This document shows, one piece after another, positions 46,692 through 55,699 of a stretch of 64,000 nucleotides of DNA. The translations under genes and the position numbers were made by a program. Below the pieces are notes generated by a model. It saw only the letters and a list, made by a program, of their open reading frames with translations. It searched no databases and was not told where the DNA came from. The stretch comes from Pseudomonas sp. GD03919. GTDB lineage: Bacteria; Pseudomonadota; Gammaproteobacteria; Pseudomonadales; Pseudomonadaceae. The stretch spans positions 1,364,001 to 1,428,000 of the forward strand of contig NZ_CP104582.1 of assembly GCF_029814935.1 (NCBI RefSeq), in the 5' to 3' direction. Each line of letters begins with the position of its first letter. Position 1 is the first letter of the stretch.

Positions 46692-47000
46692 ATGCATGCC
46701 TTCATCCTCCACGCCCATACCCGACCCGAGCAGGCCGAAGCCTTCGAGAAACTGTTCCGTGCTTACGTCGAGCCCAGCCGCGCCGAACCCGGCTGCATCG
46801 AATATCACATGCTGCGTGACGCCCAGGACCCGACCCTGTTCATCTTCTACGAGGTGTGGGCATCACGAGAGGCGCTGGCCGAGCACACGGCCCTGCCGCA
46901 CATGCGCGAGTTCCATAACCAGCGCATGGACTACCTGCGTCGTGATTTCGAGATTCGCGAGATCGAGATGCTCAGCCCGGGGAGTACAGCGCGGCCCTGA
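46692..47000 (+). CDS. ABM-family (YgiN-like) quinol monooxygenase
   Basis: A 102-residue single ABM ferredoxin-like domain: MHAFILHAHTRPEQAEAFEK, SRAEPGCIEYHMLRDAQDPT, LFIFYEVWASREALAEHTAL, PHMREFHNQRMDYL. The family includes YgiN, which oxidises menadiol, the product of MdaB. The ATG at 46692 has AGGAG eight bases upstream. Its position head-to-head with mdaB supports a joint quinone redox cycle. Confidence 0.83.
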   Translation: MHAFILHAHTRPEQAEAFEKLFRAYVEPSRAEPGCIEYHMLRDAQDPTLFIFYEVWASREALAEHTALPHMREFHNQRMDYLRRDFEIREIEMLSPGSTARP

Positions 47001-47038
47001 TTCGCGATCCGTAGGAGCTTGCTGGCGATGGTTGTTGT

Positions 47039-47097
47039 AGCCCGGATGCAATCCGGGACATACAGGCGCATGCCCCCGGATTGCATCCGGGCTACCG
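47039..47097. repeat. Pair of CCCGGATTGCATCCGGG palindromes
   Basis: CCCGGATGCAATCCGGG and, 24 bases on, CCCGGATTGCATCCGGG lie facing between converging genes. The same palindrome occurs at 16640. It may end transcription from both sides. Confidence 0.7.
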
Positions 47098-47116
47098 GTA
47101 ACAGGCGAGGCTGGGC

Positions 47117-49126
47117 TCAGTGGCTATAGCCCGGCTTCTGGCGGATGGTCTTGAGCAGGTCGTCCGGGCTGATGTGGCCGACCACCTGGGCGGCGGCGCT
47201 GCCCGGCTGCGGCAGGTCGAGGATGTGGCCCTTCATCTTGCCGATCACGTGCATCTCGCACGGCTTGCAGTCGAACTTCAGGGTCAGCACTTCATCGCCG
47301 TGCACCAACTGCATCGGTGCGACCTTGGTGCGTACGCCGGTCACACCCTTGGCCTGTTTCGGGCACAGATTGAAGGAAAAACGCAGGCAGTGCTTGGTGA
47401 TCATCACCGGCACTTCGCCGGTTTCCTCGTGGGCCTCGTAGGCCGCATCGATCAGTTGCACGCCATGGCGATGGTAGAAGTCGCGCGCTTTCTGGTTGTA
47501 GACGTTGTAGAGGAAGCTCAGGTGCGATTCCGGGTACACCGGTGCCGGGTCGGTCTCGGCCTTGCGGCTGCCGCGTGGATGAGCGGCGACGCGCGCTGCG
47601 GTCAGTGCTTCGATGGCGTCGCGGCGCAGCGCCTTGAGCTGCGAATTGGGCACGAAGAAGGCCTTAGGGGCATCCAGCGTCACGCTCTGGGCGTGGTAGA
47701 TGGTGGTGCCGAGCTGGGTGAGCAGGTCGCGCAGGCCATCGAGCGCCTGTTCCGGTTTGTTGGCTACGCCGAACGGGCCGGGCAGGGCGACCTCGACGCT
47801 GATGCCTTCCTCGCTGGTGGCGGTGAGCTTGAGCGCGTCTTCACGCAGCACGGCCTTCCAGCTCACGCCAATACGGCGCTCGGCGCTGGTGCGTTGCAGC
47901 GCCTGCTGCCAGTTGTGGTCGAGGTTGCGGCTCAGCGGGTGATTCGGGCGCAGGCGCAGCAGCCCTTCGGGCATCTCGTTGGGCTCGACGCGGTAGCGAT
48001 AGCGCTTCTCGCCGTCCTCTTCGAACTCGCCCTTGAGTTCGCAGATGTTGGCGCGGAAACCCACCACCTCGCGCTTGACCAGCACGTTGAGGCCGTCGCC
48101 ATTGGACAGTGGCTCGTGGGTGACGGCGATCAGGTCGCGCTTGTTCACTTTCTCCACCTGGCCGACGGGCAGCCCGGTGAAGGTCGGCGAGTCGAAGGCG
48201 CCGATGTCCACCTTGCGCTCGGTGACGAAGTAGTCGGTGCTGCCACGGTGGAAGGTCTTGTCCGGGTCGGGCACGAAGAAGTGCGCGGTACGGCCGCTGG
48301 AAGCGCGGGCCAGATCCGGGCGGTCTTCGAGGATGGCGTCGAGCTCGCGGCGGTAGTGGGCGGTGATGTTCTTCACGTAGGCCACATCCTTGTAGCGGCC
48401 CTCGATCTTGAACGAGCGCACGCCGGCCTCGACCAGGGCGCGCAGGTTGGCGCTCTGGTTGTTGTCCTTCATCGACAGCAGGTGTTTCTCGTAGGCGATC
48501 ACGCCGCCTTTTTCATCCTTGAGGGTGTAGGGCAGGCGGCAGGCCTGCGAGCAGTCGCCGCGGTTGGCGCTGCGCCCGGTCTGCGCATGGGAGATGTTGC
48601 ACTGGCCGGAGAAGGCCACGCACAGCGCGCCATGGATGAAGAATTCGATGGCCGCGTCGGTGGCATCGGCAATCTGGCGGATTTCCTGCAGGTTCAGCTC
48701 GCGCGCCAGCACCAGTTGGGAGAAGCCGGCCTGGTCGAGAAACTTGGCCCGCTCAAGGGTACGGATGTCGGTCTGGGTGCTGGCATGCAGCTCGATGGGC
48801 GGAATATCCAGCTCCATCACCCCCATGTCCTGCACGATCAGCGCATCGACGCCGGCGTCGTAGAGCTGGTGGATCAGTGTGCGCACCTGCTCCAGTTCGT
48901 CGTCGTGGAAGATGGTGTTGAGCGTGGTGAACACCCGTGCATGGTAGCGCCGGGCGAATTCCACCAGCCTGGCGATATCGCTCACTTCATTGCAGGCGTT
49001 ATGCCGCGCGCCGAAGCTGGGGCCGCCGATATAGATGGCGTCGGCGCCATGGAGGATGGCCTCGCGGGCGATCTCGACGTCGCGCGCAGGGCTGAGCAGT
49101 TCCAGGTGGTGTTTGGGCAGGGACAT
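47117..49126 (-). CDS. rlhA: 23S rRNA C2501 hydroxylation protein (U32 peptidase family)
   Basis: A 669-residue U32-family protein matching E. coli RlhA (YdcP) over its length: HLELLSPARDVEIAREAILH, DALIVQDMGVMELDIPPIEL, ASTQTDIRTLERAKFLDQAG, SGQCNISHAQTGRSANRGDC, SQACRLPYTLKDEKGG, PMQLVHGDEVLTLKFDCKPC. The cysteines of these blocks fit an iron-sulfur site. RlhA is needed for 5-hydroxycytidine at position 2501 of 23S rRNA. The extra C-terminal half separates it from the shorter TrhP/YegQ. Start ATG 49126, single gene. Confidence 0.92.
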   Translation of the reverse strand: MSLPKHHLELLSPARDVEIAREAILHGADAIYIGGPSFGARHNACNEVSDIARLVEFARRYHARVFTTLNTIFHDDELEQVRTLIHQLYDAGVDALIVQDMGVMELDIPPIELHASTQTDIRTLERAKFLDQAGFSQLVLARELNLQEIRQIADATDAAIEFFIHGALCVAFSGQCNISHAQTGRSANRGDCSQACRLPYTLKDEKGGVIAYEKHLLSMKDNNQSANLRALVEAGVRSFKIEGRYKDVAYVKNITAHYRRELDAILEDRPDLARASSGRTAHFFVPDPDKTFHRGSTDYFVTERKVDIGAFDSPTFTGLPVGQVEKVNKRDLIAVTHEPLSNGDGLNVLVKREVVGFRANICELKGEFEEDGEKRYRYRVEPNEMPEGLLRLRPNHPLSRNLDHNWQQALQRTSAERRIGVSWKAVLREDALKLTATSEEGISVEVALPGPFGVANKPEQALDGLRDLLTQLGTTIYHAQSVTLDAPKAFFVPNSQLKALRRDAIEALTAARVAAHPRGSRKAETDPAPVYPESHLSFLYNVYNQKARDFYHRHGVQLIDAAYEAHEETGEVPVMITKHCLRFSFNLCPKQAKGVTGVRTKVAPMQLVHGDEVLTLKFDCKPCEMHVIGKMKGHILDLPQPGSAAAQVVGHISPDDLLKTIRQKPGYSH

Positions 49127-49272
49127 GGTGGTTTCTTTTATCAGGCTGACACACGGGCAAGGCGCGCATTGTACCGGGCTGTGGCCCGCTGGGCACTCGC
49201 CAGATGCCGGACGGCTGGCAATACGCGCCGATGCAGGTACAGTACCGGCCTTTTTCAGGCGGAGGCGTGGCG

Positions 49273-49917
49273 ATGGACAACAGAGGGTTGGAGAAGCTCG
49301 ATCAGTGGCTGCTCAAGTACGGCAACGATGACTCGATCCTCTCGGCCAGCGAGCTGGATGGCTTCTTCGCCGCCATCGTCTCCGCGCCGCGCCAGGTCGC
49401 GCCGGCCGTGTGGTACTCGGCGATCTGGGCCGATCAGCCGCCACAATGGCCGAGCGACAAGGATGGCGAACGTTTCATGAAGCTGGCCGTCGAGCTGATG
49501 AGCGAGGCTGCCTACATGCTCGCCGAAGAGCCGGACGACTACGAAGCGATCTTCCTGGCCGACAACAACGGCAAGGGTGAGAAGCTGATCGTCTCGGAGT
49601 GGTGCGCGGGTTACCTGCGCGGCGCTGCAGTGGCCGGCTGGCTCGATGCATCGCTGCCGGAGTCGGTGGCGGCAGCGCTGAAGCTGATCACCCTGCATGG
49701 CGATGAAAGCGGCAGCGCGGCGCTCAAGGCCATGTCCGATGCCGAATACGACGCCAGCACGGCGCTGCTCGAACCCGCCGCCGTCGAGCTTTTCCAGTAT
49801 TGGCAGGAGAACCTGGACCCGCTGCTGCCGGTGCGCCGCGAGGAGGCTAAAGTCGGGCGTAACGACCCCTGCACCTGCGGCAGTGGCAAGAAGTACAAGC
49901 AGTGCTGCATGCGCTGA
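49273..49917 (+). CDS. UPF0149/YecA-family protein with C-terminal SEC-C zinc motif
   Basis: A 214-residue protein. The body fits the YecA/YgfB fold ([40 protein letters not shown]), and the end is a SEC-C motif, [19 protein letters not shown], binding zinc as in SecA. YecA of E. coli associates with ribosomes and SecA-type partners. ATG 49273 follows GGAGG (49261-49265) at seven bases; an upstream frame start has no such site. Confidence 0.85.
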   Translation: MDNRGLEKLDQWLLKYGNDDSILSASELDGFFAAIVSAPRQVAPAVWYSAIWADQPPQWPSDKDGERFMKLAVELMSEAAYMLAEEPDDYEAIFLADNNGKGEKLIVSEWCAGYLRGAAVAGWLDASLPESVAAALKLITLHGDESGSAALKAMSDAEYDASTALLEPAAVELFQYWQENLDPLLPVRREEAKVGRNDPCTCGSGKKYKQCCMR

Positions 49918-50025
49918 GTCGTGACCCGCTGTACATGCATGCCGGTGCGCGTCTGCATCGGCTGCGCGTCGTTTTGGCGGCGCTTGGGATATGATGCGCA
50001 CCTCTCGATTCAGCGGCGGTTCAAC

Positions 50026-50769
50026 ATGCCTGGCAATGCGCTCTACACCGACCTGTCAGGCTATTACGACCTGATGTGCGCGGACATCGACTACGCCGCG
50101 CAAAGCCATTGCGTGCAGCGTGTGCAGCAGTTGTTCGGCAATGGCGGCAGGCGTCATCTCGACCTGGCCTGCGGTACCGGCCCACATGTGCGTCACTTTC
50201 TCGATGCCGGCTATGCCAGCAGCGGCCTGGACATCAACCAGCCAATGCTCGACCGCGCCGCCCAGCGCTGCCCCGAGGCGCATTTTGCCCTGCAGGACAT
50301 GTGCGCCTTTGAGGTCGACGCACCGCTGGATCTGATCACCTGCTTTCTCTACTCCATCCACTACAGCGCCAGCATCGAACGGCTCAAGGCCTGCATCGCC
50401 AGCGTGCACGGCGCCCTGGCCGCTGGCGGGGTGTTCTGCTTCAACGCCGTGGACAAGCGGCGCATCGACAACGCCTTATTCGTCTCTCACAGCGCACGGC
50501 ATGAGCACGCGCAGTTTCGCTTCAGCTCCGGCTGGTACTACCGGGGGGAAGGTGAACAGCAGGCGCTGCGTCTGCGTATCGAGCGCAGCGTGGCGGAGCA
50601 GACCGAGGTCTGGCACGACGAGCACCCGATGGTGGCGGTGAGCTTTGCCGAACTGCAAAGCCTGCTGACGCCGTACTTCGAGGTGCAGGTGCTGGAGCAC
50701 GACTACCAGCGACTACTGCCCTGGGATGGTCAGTCGGGCAATGCACTGTGGGCCTGCGTCAAGCGCTAG
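50026..50769 (+). CDS. Class I SAM-dependent methyltransferase
   Basis: A 247-residue methyltransferase. Motif I is HLDLACGTGPHVRHFLDAGY, followed by SGLDINQPMLDRAAQRCPEA (acidic residue binding the ribose) and DAPLDLITCFLYSIHYSASI. The rest resembles small-molecule methyltransferases; substrate unknown. ATG 50026 is preferred over further upstream starts because the conserved YTDLSGYYDLM segment begins right after. It precedes the TonB receptor by 156 bases, past a Fur site, so likely not in the same transcript. Confidence 0.85.
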   Translation: MPGNALYTDLSGYYDLMCADIDYAAQSHCVQRVQQLFGNGGRRHLDLACGTGPHVRHFLDAGYASSGLDINQPMLDRAAQRCPEAHFALQDMCAFEVDAPLDLITCFLYSIHYSASIERLKACIASVHGALAAGGVFCFNAVDKRRIDNALFVSHSARHEHAQFRFSSGWYYRGEGEQQALRLRIERSVAEQTEVWHDEHPMVAVSFAELQSLLTPYFEVQVLEHDYQRLLPWDGQSGNALWACVKR

Positions 50770-50878
50770 GCCGGCCAAGGTTGTCGGCATCAGTACCCAG
50801 CAAGCACTGATATTTCGCATTTTGCATGCGTCCCGGCAGAGCCTCGATGCAGGTAAATAAATACTTCTAAATATTAAA

Positions 50879-50893
50879 TGAAAAGAATTATCA
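50879..50893 (+). promoter_or_regulatory. Fur box upstream of the TonB receptor
   Basis: TGAAAAGAATTATCA matches the 7-1-7 form of the Fur site, TGATAAT-N-ATTATCA, in 12 of 14 positions. It lies 33 bases before the receptor ATG in an AT-rich stretch that also fits the promoter. Iron starvation should relieve repression. Confidence 0.75.
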
Positions 50894-50925
50894 TGCGCGC
50901 CCGCTAATGACTCGCTAATGACTGG

Positions 50926-53037
50926 ATGCGTGCCGAGATGTTCTTCCTTTCGCGACTAACCCCCATTTCGCTGGGCTTTTCCGTTCTACTGACAAGCGGC
51001 TTTGCCTGCGCTGCACCGGCCAACCTGCCCGAGACCGTGGTCTACGGTGAGGCCGACGAGGAGGCCGATAGTCCACGGGTCAAGGAAGTCAGCACCGCCA
51101 CCCGCACGGCTACCCCGGTGCGTGATGTGCCGCAGGCCATCGACGCACTGAAGACCAGCAATGTGCTCAACTATGGCACCAATGATCTGGGCAAGGCGCT
51201 CAGCGGCCTGCCCAACGTCAGCAGCGGGGCGGATACCCGTTTCGACAGCCTGCGCATCCGAGGCTTCGATGCCAGCAACGACTTCTACCTCGACGGCGTG
51301 CGTGACGACAGCCAGTACGTGCGCGACCTGCACAACATCGAGCGCATCGAAGTGCTCAAGGGGCCGGCAGCCGTGCTCTACGGGCGTGGCAGCCAGGGCG
51401 GTATCGTCAACCGCATCAGCAAGGCGCCCGAAGCCGGGCGCCGCTCCACGCTCGAGGCGCAAGGTAGCAGTGAAGACCTGCGCAGCCTGTATGCCGACCT
51501 CAGCGCCGACCCCACCGACACCATCAGCCTGCGCCTGAACATGGGCAACGAGGACAGTAACAGCTTCCGTGACGGCGTCTCCAGCCATCGCCAACTGTTC
51601 GCGCCGTCCATGAGCTGGCAACTGACGCCTGCGCTGAACTGGCTGGTGCAGTACGAATACAGCCGCTTCGACCGCACCCCGGATCGTGGTATTCCCGGTG
51701 TTGGCGGGCGCCCGGCGGACGTCAAGCGCGGCACCACCTACGGCGATGACCGCGATTTCATCGACGACACCACGCAATCACTGCGCTCCAGGCTCACCTA
51801 CGAATTGAATGACAACTGGCAACTGCGTCATACCGCCAGCCTGTTCAAGCTCGACAGCGACTTCGACAACACCTACCTGACCGGCTTCAACGCTGCGACC
51901 CAGCGCGTGACCCGCCAGCGCTGGCAGCAGGATCTGCGTACTCAAAACCTGTTCAACAACCTGGAGGCCGAAGGCAGCGTCGACACCTTCGGCTTCGAGC
52001 ATCGTCTGCTGACCGGTGTGGAAATCGGCAGCCAGCGTCGTGACCCGAAACTTTACAGCGCGCTCGCCGTCAACCAGGGCGGCCAGGCCGTACCCACGCT
52101 CGACCTGTACAACCCGGATCGCAGCCAGAGCCACCGGGGCGCCATGACCCTTTCCAGCAACAACCACACCGAAGTCGAAAGCCGTGGCCTCTACGTGCAG
52201 GATCAACTGCGTATCAATGACCAATGGCAACTGCTGGCCGGCCTGCGTTACGACGAGTTCGAGGTGGCCACCACCAACAAGCTGCGCAACCTCAAGGAAG
52301 ACCGCAACAGCTACGGCCTCAGCCCCCGCGCCGGTATCGTCTGGACGCCGCTGCAGCATCACGCCTTCTACGCCTCCTGGAGCAAGACCTTCTCCCCGGT
52401 CGGCGGTGGCCTGATCGGCATCACCCCGGGCGCCTCGGGCAATGGCAACGAACTCGAGCCCGAACAGACCCGGCAGAAGGAAGTCGGTATCAAGAGCGAC
52501 TGGCTGGACGAGCGCCTGAGCACCACCCTGGCCATCTACGAGCTGGAACTGTACAACCGCCGCACCACTGACCCGAACGACCCGACCCTGACCATCCTCA
52601 CCGGCCTGCAGCGCTCGCGCGGCATCGAATTGACTGCCACCGGCCGACTGGTCGGCAACTGGTACGTGCGTGGCGGCATCGGCCTGCAGGACGCCAGCAT
52701 CGTCAAGGACAAAAACGGCCTGGAAGGCAACCGCGTCAGCAACGTTGCCAAGCGCAATGGCAGCCTGTTCATCACCTGGAAGCCCGAGCTGGGCTGGTAC
52801 GCCGAAACCGGCGTGACCCTGGTTGGCCAGCGCTTTGCCGACAACCAGAACACCACCGTACTGCCTGGCTATGGCGCCTGGGACGCGCTGGCCGGCTACC
52901 GCCACAAGGACTGGGACGTGCGCGCGGCGCTGAACAACATCACCAACCGCACCTACTACAGCTCCGCCACCAGCGCCGGGCAGATCCGCCTGGGCGAGCC
53001 ACGTAACCTGGTGGTCAGCGCCAGCTACTCGTTCTGA
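50926..53037 (+). CDS. TonB-dependent siderophore receptor
   Basis: A 703-residue outer-membrane receptor. A signal peptide (LGFSVLLTSGFACA-A) is followed by a TonB box (ETVVYGE), the plug (RDVPQAIDALKTSNV, DSLRIRGFDASNDFYLDGVR, RIEVLKGPAAVLYGRGSQGG) and a 22-strand barrel that ends in the canonical terminal Phe (VVSASYSF). Barrel block FYASWSKTFSPVGGG is typical of catecholate/hydroxamate siderophore receptors (Fiu/FcuA type). The Fur box upstream fits ferric siderophore import. No siderophore synthesis or sigma/anti-sigma genes are adjacent; the ligand is unknown. Confidence 0.9.
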   Translation: MRAEMFFLSRLTPISLGFSVLLTSGFACAAPANLPETVVYGEADEEADSPRVKEVSTATRTATPVRDVPQAIDALKTSNVLNYGTNDLGKALSGLPNVSSGADTRFDSLRIRGFDASNDFYLDGVRDDSQYVRDLHNIERIEVLKGPAAVLYGRGSQGGIVNRISKAPEAGRRSTLEAQGSSEDLRSLYADLSADPTDTISLRLNMGNEDSNSFRDGVSSHRQLFAPSMSWQLTPALNWLVQYEYSRFDRTPDRGIPGVGGRPADVKRGTTYGDDRDFIDDTTQSLRSRLTYELNDNWQLRHTASLFKLDSDFDNTYLTGFNAATQRVTRQRWQQDLRTQNLFNNLEAEGSVDTFGFEHRLLTGVEIGSQRRDPKLYSALAVNQGGQAVPTLDLYNPDRSQSHRGAMTLSSNNHTEVESRGLYVQDQLRINDQWQLLAGLRYDEFEVATTNKLRNLKEDRNSYGLSPRAGIVWTPLQHHAFYASWSKTFSPVGGGLIGITPGASGNGNELEPEQTRQKEVGIKSDWLDERLSTTLAIYELELYNRRTTDPNDPTLTILTGLQRSRGIELTATGRLVGNWYVRGGIGLQDASIVKDKNGLEGNRVSNVAKRNGSLFITWKPELGWYAETGVTLVGQRFADNQNTTVLPGYGAWDALAGYRHKDWDVRAALNNITNRTYYSSATSAGQIRLGEPRNLVVSASYSF

Positions 53038-53190
53038 CCAGGCCAGAGCCCCTGTCGTAATGCTCTATCAGCGTTGGCGGGCGTTCAACGTCCGCTCACT
53101 GCGCGTGTGCATGCGCGGTGTCGGTTGACCGCCGCAGGTGATGGCGCCCGCTGTTTCGTGAAGCCCCCATGCCTGGCGTGGGGCATCGCC

Positions 53191-53886
53191 TCAATGCAGC
53201 GCGCGTGAAGGCAGGCGCTCGTCGACCAACTGCTGAGCCTGCAGGGCGAGCGCGTCGAGGTGCGCGTCACGCTGTTTTTCCGCCTGCTGCATGGCGCGCT
53301 GGCCGTGCTGCTTGAGCAGGTAGGCGTGAATCTGCCTGACCTCGGTGGAGGCAAACACCGGCGCCAGGTCGGCGACCGCGACCATGCCGCTGGAGCGATA
53401 GTCACGGCTGTTCATCACCACCAGCGCACCTTGAGCGGCCAGCACCTGCAAGCCCAGAGCCTCGAACAGCGGCACCTTGGCTGCCACGCAGGCCAGCTCC
53501 AGATGCGGACGATGCGCTAGCACGCGCTGCAGCAGTGCGCGGCCGATGCCCTTACGGCGGTGTGCGGCATCTACCGCCATATAGGCGAGGGTGCAGGCGG
53601 CCGCATCGTCCGGGCTCGGCAGATACAGGGCAAACCCCAGCACACGGGCCGGGTCTTCATCGTCCAGCGCCAGTAGCAACTGCACGGGGCCTTCGGCCTC
53701 GCCGTTCATGGTCTGCAGGTGCAGATGCAGCTCATAGCCGATCACATACTGGTACAGCTGATACAGCGGGTTGCTCGGCAGTAGCGGTACCGCGCTGACA
53801 TCGGCGAAGTAGTCCACCACCCTCTGCTGCACCTGGCTCTTCAGGGACTCGGGCGACGGGCTGCTGAGGTGGGCAAGGGTGAACAT
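53191..53886 (-). CDS. GNAT-family N-acetyltransferase with C-terminal extension
   Basis: A 231-residue protein. The GNAT core holds TLAYMAVDAAHRRKGIGRAL with the acetyl-CoA loop RRKGIG, then LELACVAAKVPLFEALGLQV. After about 160 a basic helical tail follows (KQHGQRAMQQAEKQRDAHLD), giving a longer protein than a plain GNAT. Start ATG 53886. Substrate unknown. It lies alone. Confidence 0.8.
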   Translation of the reverse strand: MFTLAHLSSPSPESLKSQVQQRVVDYFADVSAVPLLPSNPLYQLYQYVIGYELHLHLQTMNGEAEGPVQLLLALDDEDPARVLGFALYLPSPDDAAACTLAYMAVDAAHRRKGIGRALLQRVLAHRPHLELACVAAKVPLFEALGLQVLAAQGALVVMNSRDYRSSGMVAVADLAPVFASTEVRQIHAYLLKQHGQRAMQQAEKQRDAHLDALALQAQQLVDERLPSRALH

Positions 53887-54030
53887 CGGTATAGGGTCCG
53901 CTGGAGAATGCGTAGGCCGTGGATTGTAACCTGCGGCGGTGTTGTTCGACCTCGAGCCATCTGCTGCCTCTGGCCGTTGAGCGCCTCGGGTAACATGGCG
54001 GCGCAGCGAACTCAGACCCAGAAGAACCTT

Positions 54031-54366
54031 ATGCCATCGCCGAAACGAAAATATTCAGCCATCGAGCGCGAGCTGATCCGCATGCTGACCACAGCATGTG
54101 AAACGGCGAAAAGCGAAATCGTCGGCTTCCAGTGGCTGACCCATGACGTGGACTACGAGCGGTTTCCGCAAAGCTTGCGCGTGACCTGGATGTTCGATAG
54201 CGAGGCGAGCAGGGCGCGCGCACTCGCCAGCCCGGACAAGGCGCGAATGCTGGCACTGACGCAGGCGGCGTTCGATGAAGTGGGCATCAGCGTTTCCAGC
54301 ATCGCCGACCACGTGGCGTTTTCGGTCGAACGACCGGCAAGGGGCAAGCGTGGCCAAGGACATTGA
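54031..54366 (+). CDS. Hypothetical protein, 111 residues
   Basis: ATG 54031 starts MPSPKRKYSAIERELIRMLT, then TACETAKSEIVGFQWLTHDV, DYERFPQSLRVTWMFDSEAS, ending in a basic tail (ERPARGKRGQGH). It overlaps the start of the following DUF1289 gene by 17 bases, so they are probably co-transcribed. It is cytosolic and looks like an alpha/beta protein; I do not know the family. The longer in-frame start upstream lacks a ribosome site. Confidence 0.65.
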   Translation: MPSPKRKYSAIERELIRMLTTACETAKSEIVGFQWLTHDVDYERFPQSLRVTWMFDSEASRARALASPDKARMLALTQAAFDEVGISVSSIADHVAFSVERPARGKRGQGH

Positions 54367-54538
54367 GAATCCCTGCGTGTCGCTGTGTCAGCTCAGCAGC
54401 GAGCTGTGCGTCAGTTGCGGGCGCACGCGCGAGGAGATCCGCAAATGGCGGGGCATGAAACGGCCCGAGAAGATGGCCACCGTGCAGAAGGCGGCGGCGC
54501 GGGTGAAGGCGATTGCCAGGAAGAAGGGTAAAAGCTAA
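54350..54538 (+). CDS. DUF1289 small cysteine-rich protein
   Basis: A 62-residue protein with NPCVSLCQLSSELCVSCGRT then REEIRKWRGM, the C-x3-C-x6-C-x2-C-G-R pattern that defines DUF1289, probably a small zinc- or Fe-S-binding domain. It starts at GTG 54350, inside the end of the upstream gene, with AAGGGG about six bases before; no ATG is available. The tail is Lys-rich (KAIARKKGKS). Function unknown. Confidence 0.82.
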   Translation: MAKDIENPCVSLCQLSSELCVSCGRTREEIRKWRGMKRPEKMATVQKAAARVKAIARKKGKS

Positions 54539-54544
54539 CGACCA

Positions 54545-54710
54545 ATGATCGTTCCCACGCTCCGCGTGGGAATGCAGCCAGTGACGCTCCGGGTCACGAA
54601 TACCAGTGCTCGATCTCGCCTGATCGTTCCCGCGCTCTGATGATCGTTCCCACGCTCCGCGTGGGAATGCAGCCAGTGACGCTCAGCGTCACGAATACCA
54701 GCGGTCAACC
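54545..54710. repeat. REP type C copies and a duplicated 3' end of the RAYT gene
   Basis: GATCGTTCCCACGCTCCGCG then TGGGAATGCAGCCAGTGACG appears at 54546 and again at 54641, each followed by a GTGACGCT(C/CA)..GTCACGAATACCAG hairpin. The second copy runs into the RAYT stop codon. The first copy carries a remnant of the same gene end: read leftward near 54594-54620, GEIEHWYS-stop compares with IEVDRWYS-stop of the real gene. So about 95 bases were duplicated in tandem. Confidence 0.8.
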
Positions 54711-55225
54711 TCAATCAATCCCGCTTGCCCTGCATAGTCCCGAGCGCTGGAGTAACGCCAGTGCTCTGCCAGATCCACATAACCACGTTTGACCGGGTTG
54801 TGATGGATGTAGTCGAGCTTCTGCCGCATCACCTCCGCACTACACACCAGCTCCGCATGCGATCCCTCCTGCCAGAGCTGGTAAACGCGATCAGTCTTGT
54901 GTGCCCGCTTGGCAAAACGTAGCCGCTGCAGTAAACGCTCCGCCCCTTTAGCTTGCAGGTGATCAATGATCTTGCGTGCAGTAAATGACTTGAAGCTGTG
55001 GACGCATTTGGCCAGGTCAGGCGCTTGTGCGACGAAGTGCAGATGGTTTTCCAAAATCACGTAGCCGTAGAGGCGTAAACCCTGGTTAGCCTGCTGATAA
55101 CGCCAGCAGTCCAGCAGGATATCGACCAGGGTAGGGCGAGTGAACAGTGGCAGCCATTCCAGTACCGTGCAGGTCAGGAAGTGTGGTTTGTCGGGTTCGG
55201 TGATGACGTAACGGCTGCGGCCCAT
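54689..55225 (-). CDS. REP-associated tyrosine transposase (RAYT, Y1-type HUH enzyme)
   Basis: A 178-residue Y1 transposase: MGRSRYVITEPDKPHFLTCT, LYGYVILENHLHFVAQAPDL (the HLH forms the His-x-His metal site), KLDYIHHNPVKRGYVDLAEH (family hallmark), and SSARDYAGQAGL near the end, where the tyrosine lies. RAYTs are single-copy domesticated relatives of IS200/IS605 enzymes that cut single-stranded REP DNA. Here REP palindromes lie on both sides (54.55-54.71 and 55.40-55.64 kb), as expected for its own substrates. Start ATG 55225 is chosen by homology; further upstream frame is likely not coding. Confidence 0.9.
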   Translation of the reverse strand: MGRSRYVITEPDKPHFLTCTVLEWLPLFTRPTLVDILLDCWRYQQANQGLRLYGYVILENHLHFVAQAPDLAKCVHSFKSFTARKIIDHLQAKGAERLLQRLRFAKRAHKTDRVYQLWQEGSHAELVCSAEVMRQKLDYIHHNPVKRGYVDLAEHWRYSSARDYAGQAGLIEVDRWYS

Positions 55226-55403
55226 TGGATTCTTCCCTGAATCGATTGGTGGCGGACTGATGGTGCTTTGGCCTGGAAGTGTAGGCCGCGAACTGGCCTG
55301 GCTCCAGCACACCGATAGCTCGCACGCTCCGGCGTGGTAGCCCGCCCGCAGTATTCGGGGTGGTTAGCCGCCTTCGGCTTGGACGCTGGAGCGTCCGGGA
55401 CAG

Positions 55404-55640
55404 CATTACTGATCGTTCCCACGCTCTGCGTGGTAACGCCTTTGGGGACGCTCCGCGTCCTGCTTCTGGCTGGCGGCAGAGATCAGCTGAAGCGTCGTGT
55501 CCGGAAGCGGTCGACGCAGAGCGTCGAGGGCTGCGTCCCCACGCTCCGCGTGGGAATGCAGCAGCTGAAGCGTCGTATCTGGCATTGATCGACGCAGAGC
55601 GTCGAGGGCTACATTCCCACGCGGAGCGTGGGAACGATCA
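55404..55640. repeat. REP type C cluster upstream of RAYT
   Basis: Three or more palindromes of the form CCCACGCTCCGCGTGGGAA occur at about 55411 (a variant with CTCTGCGTGGTAAC), 55540 and, inverted, 55618. Between them the segment GCTGAAGCGTCGT(G/A)TC..GACGCAGAGCGTCGAGGGCT is repeated at 55486 and 55565. They flank RAYT and share its REP family. Confidence 0.8.
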
Positions 55641-55699
55641 AGCGCGGACAGTTCAGGCGACTTGGTTTCCGAATCCCGTCAGGAGGCCGAGTGGAGGTG

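Noticed and set aside
47120..49480. A 786-codon open frame opposite rlhA
   Set aside because: Antisense to a complete RlhA; amino-acid content (Val, Gly, His, Gln rich) is typical for a shadow frame.
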